Positions 54,506-62,332 of a DNA stretch of 64,000 nucleotides are shown in pieces. The notes below the pieces were generated by a model. The model ran no database searches. It saw only the letters and a program-made list of their open reading frames with translations, and was not told where the DNA came from. Origin of the DNA: Formosa haliotis (GTDB taxonomy: Bacteria; Bacteroidota; Bacteroidia; Flavobacteriales; Flavobacteriaceae). Position numbers and translations under genes: made by a program. The stretch is taken from contig NZ_BDEL01000001.1 in the NCBI RefSeq assembly GCF_001685485.1, positions 248,001-312,000 of the forward strand, read 5' to 3'. Every line of letters begins with the position of its first letter. Positions within the stretch are counted from its first letter, which is position 1.

Positions 54506-54565
54506 TGTGTTTATGTGTTTATGTGTTTATGTGTTTATGTGTTTATGTGTTTATGTGTTTATGTT
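54502..54565. repeat. 8-bp tandem repeat (TTTATGTG), seven perfect copies plus one partial
   Basis: The array begins inside the T tract of the preceding terminator. It lies in a convergent gap with the YbaB gene. Copy number is likely variable between strains. Confidence 0.9.
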
Positions 54566-54715
54566 TTTTAAGTTTAAAAGCTGTTTCTTAAAAATCTCGA
54601 AAAACATACTCCCAATACAACATTACCGTTTTAAACAAAGTATAGATTCTAACTTAAAGTTAATCGACTTTACTTACTACGGCAAGTTTTTTTAAAATTG
54701 GTGTTAGCAAATCAA

Positions 54716-55039
54716 TTATTTAAACATGTCCATACCTGGAATATCTGGCATGCCGTCTTTTGCTACTGCTGCCAATTCAGCTTCATTCACAGACGTTGCT
54801 TTGTCTATAGCTTTATTTAAAGTTAAAATTAAATAATCTTCAAGTTGCTCTTTGTCTTCAAGTAATTCGTCATCGATAGTGATCGACTTAATTTCTCTAT
54901 TAGCCGTTAAAGTTATTTTTAATTTTCCGTCGTTGCTTTGTTCGTCAATTAAAACAGAGTTTAATCGCAATTTAGTGTCCTCTACTTTTTTCTGGGTTTC
55001 CTTTAATTTACCCATCATTCCCATTAGATCTCCAAACAT
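54716..55039 (-). CDS. ybaB: YbaB/EbfC nucleoid-associated protein
   Basis: The 107-residue DNA-binding protein has the YbaB pattern [41 protein letters not shown] and [12 protein letters not shown]. It binds DNA as a tweezer-like dimer. In many bacteria the gene sits by dnaX/recR, but not here. It is divergent from oligopeptidase B with a well-formed pair of -7 elements. Confidence 0.92.
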   Translation of the reverse strand: MFGDLMGMMGKLKETQKKVEDTKLRLNSVLIDEQSNDGKLKITLTANREIKSITIDDELLEDKEQLEDYLILTLNKAIDKATSVNEAELAAVAKDGMPDIPGMDMFK

Positions 55040-55064
55040 ATTTTTAATATTTTAAAATTCGATA

Positions 55065-55072
55065 CAAAATTA
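55065..55072 (-). promoter_or_regulatory. -7 element for ybaB
   Basis: CAAAATTA reads TAATTTTG on the minus strand, 25 nt from the ybaB start. Confidence 0.55.
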
Positions 55073-55083
55073 TTTAATTTTTA

Positions 55084-55091
55084 TATTTTTG
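55084..55091 (+). promoter_or_regulatory. -7 element for the oligopeptidase B gene
   Basis: TATTTTTG fits TAnnTTTG, 31 nt before the TTG start. Confidence 0.55.
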
Positions 55092-55122
55092 ACAGTTAAA
55101 TTCAAGAATAAATCAGAACCAT

Positions 55123-57180
55123 TTGAAAAAAGATATTCAGCCTCCAATCGCTAAAAAAGTCCCAAAAGAATTAATAGCTCATAACGATGTAAGAATCGAT
55201 AATTATTTTTGGTTAAACGACAGAGAAAACGAAGATGTTATAGCGTATTTAAATGCTGAAAATGAGTATACCAAACAGGCATTAAGGCATACCGAACAAT
55301 TTCAGAAAGATTTGTTCGAAGAAATGAAATCTAGAATTAAGGAAGATGATGCCTCTGTACCTTATAAATTACATGGCTATTGGTATATTACACGTTACGA
55401 AAAAGGAAAGGATTACCCTATTTATACACGTAAAAAAGAATCTTTAGAAGCAAATGAGGAAATTCTCTTCGATTGTAATGAAATGGCTAAAGGACATTCT
55501 TATTTCAAACTAGGAGGTATTTCTATAAGTGAAGATAATACGCTTGCCGCTTTTTCTGTAGATACAGTGAGTAGACGACAGTATACCTTGCAAGTGAAAA
55601 ATTTAATTACAGGAGAAATTTATCCGGATAAAATTTTAAATACTACAGGAGGTGCTACTTGGGCAAACGATAATAAAACCATTTTTTACACCCGTAAAGA
55701 TGAAGTTACGTTACGTTCGCATAAAATTTTTAAACATAAACTTCATGCCAATTTAGAAGATGAAGAAGTGTATCATGAAACCGATGAAACTTTCAATACT
55801 TTTGTTTATAAAACGAAATCAGATAAATATATTGTTATAGGTTCGGCAAGTACATTAACTTCCGAATATCAATTTGTAAATGCCAATACACCCGATCTTC
55901 CTTTTAAAATGTTTCAGGAGCGCATACGCGAATTAGATTATGCCATTGCACATTATAATGATAGTTTTTATGTGATAACCAATGCCGATGGAGCAACCAA
56001 TTTTAAACTATTAAAAACAACCGAAACCGAGACTGAGAAATCGTACTGGCAGGAAGTTTTACCACACCGAGCAGATGTTTTATTAGAAGATATAGAGATT
56101 TTTAAAGATTTCTTGGTAGTAAGTGAACGTGAAAATGGTTTAAATAATATAAGAATTATAAGTTGGGACGGCACGGAGGATTATTATTTGCCCTTCGAAA
56201 GTGAAACCTATACTGCTAATACAGGTAACAATCCAGATTTCGATAGTGAATTTTTACGCTATAGCTTTAACTCGTTAACTACACCAAGTTCTGTAATAGA
56301 CTATAATTTTAAAACTAAAGAAAAAGTAGTTAAAAAGGAACAAGAGGTGTTAGGTGGTGAGTTTAACAAAGATAATTACAACTCTAAACGTGTTTGGGCA
56401 ACAGCTCGCGACGGTGTTAAAGTGCCTATTTCGTTAGTGTATAAAAAAGGTATAGCGTTAAACGGCGAGAATCCGTTATTACTTTATGCTTACGGTTCTT
56501 ATGGATCTACAATCGACCCGTATTTTTCTACAATTCGTTTAAGTTTATTAGATCGCGGTTTTATTTATGCCATAGCTCATATTCGTGGAGGCGAATATTT
56601 AGGAAGAGATTGGTACGAAAACGGGAAGTTGCTTACTAAAATGAATACGTTTTACGATTTTATAGACTGTACAAAGCATCTTATAACCGAAAATTACACC
56701 TCTACTAAGCATATGTATGCTTACGGCGGCTCTGCTGGCGGATTATTAATGGGAGCCATTATTAATTTAAATCCCGAATTATATAATGGTATAATTGCCG
56801 CTGTACCTTTTGTAGATGTAGTGACTACGATGTTAGACGACACTATTCCATTAACTACTGGTGAGTATGACGAATGGGGAAATCCTAATGAAGAGCCGTA
56901 TTATAATTACATGAAGTCGTATTCGCCATACGATAATGTAGAGGCTAAAGACTATCCAAATATGTTAGTTACAACGGGTTTACACGATTCTCAAGTACAA
57001 TATTGGGAGCCTGCAAAATGGGTAGCAAAGTTAAGAGATGTTAAAACTGATTCTAATAAATTATTATTCCAAATAGACATGGATGCAGGGCATGGTGGTG
57101 CTTCCGGACGATTTGAGAGTTTAAAAGAAGTTGCTTTAGAATATGTATTTCTGTTGGAATTAGAAGGAATCAGCTCATAA
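55123..57180 (+). CDS. ptrB: Oligopeptidase B (S9A prolyl oligopeptidase family)
   Basis: This serine peptidase cleaves small peptides, typically after Lys/Arg. An N-terminal beta-propeller (about 70-400) is followed by an alpha/beta-hydrolase domain. The nucleophile is in YGGSAGGLLMG (GxSxGG), the aspartate in TGLHDSQVQYWEPAKW, and the histidine in DMDAGHGGASGR. At 685 residues with no signal peptide it should be cytoplasmic. The start is TTG (55123), since no ATG lies in the open frame near the conserved N-terminus. Confidence 0.92.
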   Translation: MKKDIQPPIAKKVPKELIAHNDVRIDNYFWLNDRENEDVIAYLNAENEYTKQALRHTEQFQKDLFEEMKSRIKEDDASVPYKLHGYWYITRYEKGKDYPIYTRKKESLEANEEILFDCNEMAKGHSYFKLGGISISEDNTLAAFSVDTVSRRQYTLQVKNLITGEIYPDKILNTTGGATWANDNKTIFYTRKDEVTLRSHKIFKHKLHANLEDEEVYHETDETFNTFVYKTKSDKYIVIGSASTLTSEYQFVNANTPDLPFKMFQERIRELDYAIAHYNDSFYVITNADGATNFKLLKTTETETEKSYWQEVLPHRADVLLEDIEIFKDFLVVSERENGLNNIRIISWDGTEDYYLPFESETYTANTGNNPDFDSEFLRYSFNSLTTPSSVIDYNFKTKEKVVKKEQEVLGGEFNKDNYNSKRVWATARDGVKVPISLVYKKGIALNGENPLLLYAYGSYGSTIDPYFSTIRLSLLDRGFIYAIAHIRGGEYLGRDWYENGKLLTKMNTFYDFIDCTKHLITENYTSTKHMYAYGGSAGGLLMGAIINLNPELYNGIIAAVPFVDVVTTMLDDTIPLTTGEYDEWGNPNEEPYYNYMKSYSPYDNVEAKDYPNMLVTTGLHDSQVQYWEPAKWVAKLRDVKTDSNKLLFQIDMDAGHGGASGRFESLKEVALEYVFLLELEGISS

Positions 57181-57195
57181 ATAAAAAAAAATGCT

Positions 57196-57203
57196 TATTT
57201 TTG
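57196..57203 (+). promoter_or_regulatory. -7 element for the cysteate synthase candidate
   Basis: TATTTTTG fits TAnnTTTG, 52 nt before the ATG. Confidence 0.5.
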
Positions 57204-57255
57204 TCAGGTTTTAGTTATTTTACTAAATAAATAAGATAGCTTTTAAATAGCATTT

Positions 57256-58296
57256 ATGGAACACAAAAATCAAGTTTTTGATAACGTACTAGATTTAGTT
57301 GGAAATACTCCGTTAATAAAACTAAATAAAATTACTTCTCAATTTAATGGTGATTTTTACGCAAAAGTAGAAGCCTTTAATCCTGGCCATTCATCGAAAG
57401 ATAGGATTGCATTATATATTATAGAGCAAGCAGAAAAGCAAGGGCTTTTAAAACCTGGCGACACAATTATAGAAACTACTTCTGGAAATACCGGATTTAG
57501 TATTGCCATGGTTAGTATAATAAAGGGCTACGATTGTATTTTAGCTGTAAGTTCAAAATCTTCGGCAGATAAAATAGACATGCTTCGTACTATGGGAGCA
57601 AAGGTATATGTTTGTCCTGCCAACGTTAGTGCCGACGACCCGAGGTCTTATTACGAGGTTGCTAAACGATTACATGAAGAAATAAAAGGTTCTGTGTATA
57701 TTAATCAATATTTTAATCAGTTAAATATCGATGCACATTACTGCTCTACAGGACCAGAAATTTGGAATCAAACAGAAGGTAAAATTACACACTTAGTAGC
57801 GTGTAGTGGTACCGGAGGAACCATTTCTGGGACTGCAAAATATTTAAAAGAACAAAATCCAGATATTAAAATTATTGGTGTAGATGCCTTTGGTTCGGTA
57901 TTAAAAAAATACCATGAAACTAAAGAATTCGACGAAAAAGAAATTTATCCGTACCGTATAGAAGGTTTAGGTAAAAATTTAATTCCGTCTGCAACAGATT
58001 TTGATATTATCGACGAGTTTATAAAAGTTACAGACGAGGAAAGTGCTCATACAGCACGATTAATCGCAAAAAAAGAAGGCCTATTTGTTGGCTATACTTC
58101 TGGGGCTGCCATGCAAGCCATAATGCAACTTGGTAACGATAACAGATTCTCAGAACATGATGTTGTAGTAGTCATTTTTCCAGATCACGGGTCTCGTTAT
58201 ATGAGTAAAATTTACAGCGATAAGTGGATGAGTGAACAAGGATTTTTTGACAGTGTTAATATTGAAACTGCACAAAATATTCAATACATAAAATAA
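57256..58296 (+). CDS. PLP-dependent cysteine synthase-family enzyme, candidate cysteate synthase
   Basis: The 346-residue fold-type II PLP enzyme has the lysine at Lys48 ([11 protein letters not shown]), TSGNTG (75-80) and [10 protein letters not shown]. Ordinary annotation would be cysteine or cystathionine beta-synthase. Two things suggest cysteate synthase (O-phosphoserine plus sulfite to L-cysteate): the variant NPGHSSKDR in place of the common NPxxSxKDR context, and its place directly before an alpha-oxoamine synthase. In gliding Flavobacteriia such a pair makes capnine-type sulfonolipids. CBS domains are absent. Catalytic family is certain; the cysteate role is inference from context and recalled work. 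Confidence 0.85.
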   Translation: MEHKNQVFDNVLDLVGNTPLIKLNKITSQFNGDFYAKVEAFNPGHSSKDRIALYIIEQAEKQGLLKPGDTIIETTSGNTGFSIAMVSIIKGYDCILAVSSKSSADKIDMLRTMGAKVYVCPANVSADDPRSYYEVAKRLHEEIKGSVYINQYFNQLNIDAHYCSTGPEIWNQTEGKITHLVACSGTGGTISGTAKYLKEQNPDIKIIGVDAFGSVLKKYHETKEFDEKEIYPYRIEGLGKNLIPSATDFDIIDEFIKVTDEESAHTARLIAKKEGLFVGYTSGAAMQAIMQLGNDNRFSEHDVVVVIFPDHGSRYMSKIYSDKWMSEQGFFDSVNIETAQNIQYIK

Positions 58297-58303
58297 TTAT
58301 AAT

Positions 58304-58340
58304 AAAGCACAATGCTTCATTTTTAGAAGCATTGTGCTTT
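58304..58340 (+). terminator. Strong hairpin terminator after the cysteine synthase-family gene
   Basis: AAAGCACAATGCTTC (58304-58318) pairs perfectly with GAAGCATTGTGCTTT (58326-58340); the loop has 7 nt. It separates this gene from the next, which has its own promoter. Confidence 0.85.
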
Positions 58341-58399
58341 GTTATTAAGTTTGTTAACAACAGGGTGCAAGTTTATTATGTCATAATCTCATAAATGGC

Positions 58400-58407
58400 T
58401 AATTTTG
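58400..58407 (+). promoter_or_regulatory. -7 element for the alpha-oxoamine synthase gene
   Basis: TAATTTTG fits TAnnTTTG, 27 nt before the ATG at 58435. A longer candidate start at 58405 overlaps it. Confidence 0.6.
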
Positions 58408-58434
58408 CACTATATAATTATATTAGTAGCTTAC

Positions 58435-59691
58435 ATGAAAGATTTATTTGAAAAAATATATAAGGATAAAGGACCTTTAGGAAAATGGGCGTCTCAAGCA
58501 GAAGGATATTTTGTATTTCCAAAATTAGATGGAGAAATTTCTAATAGGATGAAATTTAGAGGGAAAGATGTTGTAACCTGGAGTATTAACGATTATTTAG
58601 GGTTGGCAAATCATCCTGAAGTAAGAAAAGTTGATGCTGAAGCAGGAATAGCATATGGTTCTGCTTATCCTATGGGAGCAAGAATGATGTCGGGGCATAC
58701 AGATCTTCATGAAAAATTACAAAATGAATTAGCAGATTTCGTTAACAAAGAAGCAGCATATTTACTGAATTTTGGATACCAAGGTATGGTGTCTACTATT
58801 GATGCTTTAGTGTCTAAAGACGATATTATTGTTTACGACGTAGATTCGCATGCATGTATTATAGATGGTGTGCGCTTACATATGGGTAAGCGTTTTACTT
58901 ATAAGCACAACGATATAGAAAGTCTTGAAAAAAACCTTGAGCGTGCTACTAAAATGGCCGAACAAACTGGAGGAGGAATTTTAGTGATTTCTGAAGGAGT
59001 TTTCGGTATGCGTGGAGAGCAAGGTCGTTTAAAAGAAATCGTAGCTTTAAAAGAAAAATTCAATTTCAGATTTTTAGTAGATGATGCTCACGGTTTTGGT
59101 ACTTTAGGTAAAACTGGTGCTGGAGCTGGAGAGGAACAAGGTGTTCAAGATGGTATAGATGTGTATTTTGCTACGTTTGCTAAATCGTTAGCAAGTACAG
59201 GAGCATTTATAGCAGCAGATCAAGAAATTATAGATTATTTAAAATATAATTTACGTTCTCAGATGTTTGCTAAATCATTGCAAATGCAATTGGTTGTTGG
59301 AGCGTTAAAGCGTTTAGAAATGCTTAAAACGATGCCAGAACTTAAAGCAAAATTATGGGAAAATACAAATGCCTTACAATCTGGTTTAAGAGAACGTGGT
59401 TTCGATATTGGAACAACACAAAGTTGTGTTACACCAGTATATTTAAAAGGAAGTATTCCAGAAGCGATGGCTTTAGTTAAAGATTTACGAGAAAACTATG
59501 GTATATTTTGTTCTATAGTAGTGTATCCTGTAATCCCTAAAGGATTAATTTTATTGAGATTAATACCTACAGCAACGCATGATATTGATGATGTAAATGA
59601 AACTTTAAATGCTTTTGAAGCCATTCGTTCACGATTAGAAAACGGAACTTATAAACGTTTATCTGCTTCTGTTGCTGCTGCAATGGAATAG
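58435..59691 (+). CDS. Alpha-oxoamine synthase family acyltransferase (serine palmitoyltransferase-like; candidate cysteate fatty-acyltransferase)
   Basis: This PLP-dependent enzyme joins a fatty acyl thioester to an amino acid with decarboxylation. Family features are WSINDYLGLANHPEV, YPMGARMMSGHTDLHEKL, VDDAHGFGTLGKTG (PLP Asp/His) and TFAKSLASTGAFI (PLP lysine). It belongs to the KBL/SPT/BioF fold; the tail of about 418 residues fits bacterial SPT. In Flavobacteriia the homologous enzyme uses cysteate rather than serine to make capnine. A cysteate-synthase-like gene immediately upstream supports this. ATG 58435 is used because the longer frame starts inside the -7 element. Confidence 0.88.
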   Translation: MKDLFEKIYKDKGPLGKWASQAEGYFVFPKLDGEISNRMKFRGKDVVTWSINDYLGLANHPEVRKVDAEAGIAYGSAYPMGARMMSGHTDLHEKLQNELADFVNKEAAYLLNFGYQGMVSTIDALVSKDDIIVYDVDSHACIIDGVRLHMGKRFTYKHNDIESLEKNLERATKMAEQTGGGILVISEGVFGMRGEQGRLKEIVALKEKFNFRFLVDDAHGFGTLGKTGAGAGEEQGVQDGIDVYFATFAKSLASTGAFIAADQEIIDYLKYNLRSQMFAKSLQMQLVVGALKRLEMLKTMPELKAKLWENTNALQSGLRERGFDIGTTQSCVTPVYLKGSIPEAMALVKDLRENYGIFCSIVVYPVIPKGLILLRLIPTATHDIDDVNETLNAFEAIRSRLENGTYKRLSASVAAAME

Positions 59692-59718
59692 AAAAATTAA
59701 TATAAAACTTATAAAAAA

Positions 59719-59748
59719 ATCCGAAACTGTTAGGTTTCGGATTTTTTG
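59719..59748. terminator. Bidirectional terminator between the acyltransferase and GNAT genes
   Basis: ATCCGAAAC (59719-59727) pairs with GTTTCGGAT (59734-59742), flanked by A7 and T6, between convergent genes. Confidence 0.85.
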
Positions 59749-59757
59749 TTTTGTAGA

Positions 59758-60876
59758 TTATTCTAAATCTTTTCGGTATGTTTTTCTGCGTTTATAGGTA
59801 ACAGAATCAAAGTGTTTCCATATTTGATGAGAAGCCTGATTTTCTTCTAATTCTGGAGTTCTAATACAAGTCTGCACATTAAAAGGCTTTAATGTTTCGT
59901 AAAATTCATTAAAAATGATTGCTGTCACACCTTTATTTTTATATTTAGGATCTACACCTATTAAATAAAAAGATACTGTTTTACATTCTTTTTTGGCCTT
60001 TAATAAATGTCTAAATCCGAATGGAAACAACTTTCCATTGGCTTTTTGTAAGGCTTCAGCAAAAGATGGCATCACCACAGCAAAGGCAACCATGTTATCA
60101 TCTTTATCTACTACGAATTTTATAAATTCAGGATTTATAAATGAAATAAATTTCTCTTTAAAGTATGCTTTTTGAATATCTGTAATCTCTACAAAAGAAG
60201 CCAAATCAGCATAACTTCTGTTAAACAAATCAAACATTTGATCTACGTAAAGCATCAAATCTTTAGTTTTTGTAAAATTTAAAGGCCTTAATTGGTAGCG
60301 TTCTTTTATTAAATTTTGGATTCTAAAAAAGAAATCGGGATTTACATTGGTAAAGGGGAACTTGTTTTCTTGATATTCCTTTTCTTGAACCATACCTAAT
60401 TGCTCTAAATGGTCTACATAATACGGATAATTGTACCATGTTACCATAGAGCCAATATGGTCGTAACCTTCGGTTAAAACACCTACTTTATCAAGGTTAG
60501 AAAATCCCATGGGACCTTCCATATATTCTAAGTTGTTTTTTTTGCCTATTTCATTCGCTTTATTAATCAGTGCTTTGGTAACTTCAATATCATCAATAAC
60601 ATCGAACCAGCCAAAACGAACTTTATTATGGTTGCGTTTAAGATCTAATTTGTTTATTATTACCGCAATTCTTCCAACAATTTTATTGTCTTTAAGCGCT
60701 ACAAATAGATTTGCTTCAGCATCAAGAAATATTGGATTTTTATTTTTGTTAAACACTTCCATTTCCTGAGAAATTATAGGCGGTACCCAATATGGCGACC
60801 CTTTATAAAGTTCGAATGGAAACTTAACAAAAGCTTTAAGTTCTTTTTTATTTACTACTTCTTTTATTGTAATCAT
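59758..60876 (-). CDS. GNAT-fold protein, candidate lipid N-acyltransferase
   Basis: The 372-residue protein has two GNAT-like regions: ANLFVALKDNKIVGRIAVIIN near the N-terminus and VSFYLIGVDPKYKNKGVTAIIFNEFYETL near the C-terminus, the latter carrying the acyl-CoA-binding turn. KHFDSVTYKRRKTYRKDL closes it. It is much longer than typical acetyltransferases. Bacterial ceramide synthase (bCerS) was reported as a GNAT-superfamily enzyme, and this gene is convergent with the sphingoid-like synthase, 66 nt away. It may add the N-acyl chain to capnine. That role is inference; only the GNAT resemblance is seen. Confidence 0.75.
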   Translation of the reverse strand: MITIKEVVNKKELKAFVKFPFELYKGSPYWVPPIISQEMEVFNKNKNPIFLDAEANLFVALKDNKIVGRIAVIINKLDLKRNHNKVRFGWFDVIDDIEVTKALINKANEIGKKNNLEYMEGPMGFSNLDKVGVLTEGYDHIGSMVTWYNYPYYVDHLEQLGMVQEKEYQENKFPFTNVNPDFFFRIQNLIKERYQLRPLNFTKTKDLMLYVDQMFDLFNRSYADLASFVEITDIQKAYFKEKFISFINPEFIKFVVDKDDNMVAFAVVMPSFAEALQKANGKLFPFGFRHLLKAKKECKTVSFYLIGVDPKYKNKGVTAIIFNEFYETLKPFNVQTCIRTPELEENQASHQIWKHFDSVTYKRRKTYRKDLE

Positions 60877-60907
60877 TTTGCGGTTTGTAATCTAACAATT
60901 AAACTAA

Positions 60908-61912
60908 TTAATTATCCATTTTATATTCTGTTGGTGCAGCTTCATCTTCTCCGAACTTGTAATAATCTTTATTGTTATTTCTACGTTCTGCTTCTTGTTT
61001 TGCAGATGTACCATTATCTTCTATAATCTCTTTGTCTTTATGTAAATCGATGCGGTAGGAAGCTCCAAAATTAAGGCTAAAAACCGAAGGAGTATCTTTT
61101 ACATTAAAAGTAACGGCGGTGTCGAACTGTAAATTTTTATTCCATAGATAAGCACCTCCTAAACGGAATAAATCATCGGCATAAAAATTACTTTTAATAC
61201 CTTGATATTCTCCAAAAGCAACCCATTTTTCATTAAAACTATGGGTTAGAGTGAAAATATATTCTAAATCTGATGCACTTGTACCACTATCATCTTTCAT
61301 GCCAATACGGTCTTTAGAAAGGTTCATTATGAAAACCCAGCCATTAGTAAAATTATGTTGAGTAGCAACTGTAATAGTAGGACTAAAGCCTTCTACACCT
61401 TGAGGCGTATAAGGATTTGAATCGGTATCGTAATTAGCACCTGAAGTAACGGATACAGCCGGAATTAATCGACTCCATTTAAATTTTCGGTTGGCCTTCC
61501 AGCTATACAGATTTGGTTTTTCTTCTTCGGCATTTTTATGAGGATCATAAATTAAATATTTTGCTCCTACAGATAAATATTTAAAATTTGATCGTGAATA
61601 ATCTGAAGGGATGCTCGAACGATTATCTGTAAATTTATCAGCCTGAAAATTTCCATCAATAATAATTTCTAATGGTTCCCATAATAAACCATATCGTCCA
61701 GAAAAATCGATACCACCTCCAGAAACGTCGTAATTCAATGGCGTGTGCTTTTCCTTGATGTAATAGGGGCCGGCTTCAAATTGTATCACATTTACGCCAA
61801 CAGCATATGCACTTTTAGAGACTCCAGGCCTGTTTGAGTTTATTACGTCGGTATATTGTCCGAATACAAAAACAGGTATGGCACATATTAAAAGGGCTAA
61901 ATAGGTTTTCAT
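60908..61912 (-). CDS. Outer-membrane transporter-like beta-barrel (phenol_MetA_deg type)
   Basis: The 334-residue protein has a signal peptide (MKTYLALLICAIPVFVFG) and repeated amphipathic beta strands with VINSNRPGVSKSAYAVGVNVIQFE at the start of the barrel, matching the PF13557-like 'transporter' family. The C-terminal acidic tail follows the barrel. The ATG at 61912 is used because the alternative at 61942 lies in the -7 element. Function unknown; the gene is 31 nt upstream of the GNAT gene on the same strand but may be independent. Confidence 0.8.
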   Translation of the reverse strand: MKTYLALLICAIPVFVFGQYTDVINSNRPGVSKSAYAVGVNVIQFEAGPYYIKEKHTPLNYDVSGGGIDFSGRYGLLWEPLEIIIDGNFQADKFTDNRSSIPSDYSRSNFKYLSVGAKYLIYDPHKNAEEEKPNLYSWKANRKFKWSRLIPAVSVTSGANYDTDSNPYTPQGVEGFSPTITVATQHNFTNGWVFIMNLSKDRIGMKDDSGTSASDLEYIFTLTHSFNEKWVAFGEYQGIKSNFYADDLFRLGGAYLWNKNLQFDTAVTFNVKDTPSVFSLNFGASYRIDLHKDKEIIEDNGTSAKQEAERRNNNKDYYKFGEDEAAPTEYKMDN

Positions 61913-61939
61913 AGGTAAGTAATTTGTGGTCTTAGCCTC

Positions 61940-61947
61940 CAAATATA
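61940..61947 (-). promoter_or_regulatory. -7 element for the outer-membrane barrel gene
   Basis: CAAATATA reads TATATTTG on the minus strand, 27 nt from the start at 61912. Confidence 0.6.
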
Positions 61948-62001
61948 GAGATTTTATATTTTTTTTATCAATTTACAATTCATTTTAAAACATAAGAATT
62001 G

Positions 62002-62009
62002 TATTTTTG
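62002..62009 (+). promoter_or_regulatory. -7 element for the DUF4834-yfhO unit
   Basis: TATTTTTG fits TAnnTTTG, 15 nt before the ATG at 62025. The candidate start at 62007 lies inside it and is rejected. Confidence 0.6.
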
Positions 62010-62024
62010 TGCAAAATAATAATT

Positions 62025-62303
62025 ATGCTTCAATACGCTTCGGCGACCGGTTTAATGCGAACAATATTAATAATTTTACTAATTTGGTTTGGAGGAAAGA
62101 TTCTTTTAAGAATGTTTGCACCAGTTATTATGCAGTTTTTTGTAAAAAAAGCAGAGCAAAAATTTGGTTCACAGTTTAATCCTAATCAACAACGTCCGAG
62201 ACAAGCACCTCCAGAAGGAGAGGTCATAATTGAAAAAATGCCAAAACAAGAAACTTCAAATAAAAATGTAGGTGAATATGTAGATTACGAAGAAATTGAT
62301 TAA
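62025..62303 (+). CDS. DUF4834 family small membrane protein
   Basis: The 92-residue protein has one N-terminal helix (MRTILIILLIWFGGKILLRMF) and a charged cytoplasmic tail (KKAEQKFGSQFNPNQQRP, ending GEYVDYEEID), typical of DUF4834. Function unknown. In this phylum it is commonly placed next to yfhO, as here with 29 nt between them; that recurrence supports both calls. Confidence 0.82.
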   Translation: MLQYASATGLMRTILIILLIWFGGKILLRMFAPVIMQFFVKKAEQKFGSQFNPNQQRPRQAPPEGEVIIEKMPKQETSNKNVGEYVDYEEID

Positions 62304-62332
62304 TTTTCGCAATCTAAGATTAACACATATTC

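Noticed and set aside
54502..54695. Possible CRISPR array or coding gene at the TTTATGTG repeats
   Set aside because: Units are 8 bp without spacers, so it is not CRISPR; the 62-aa frame over it is a repeat translation.
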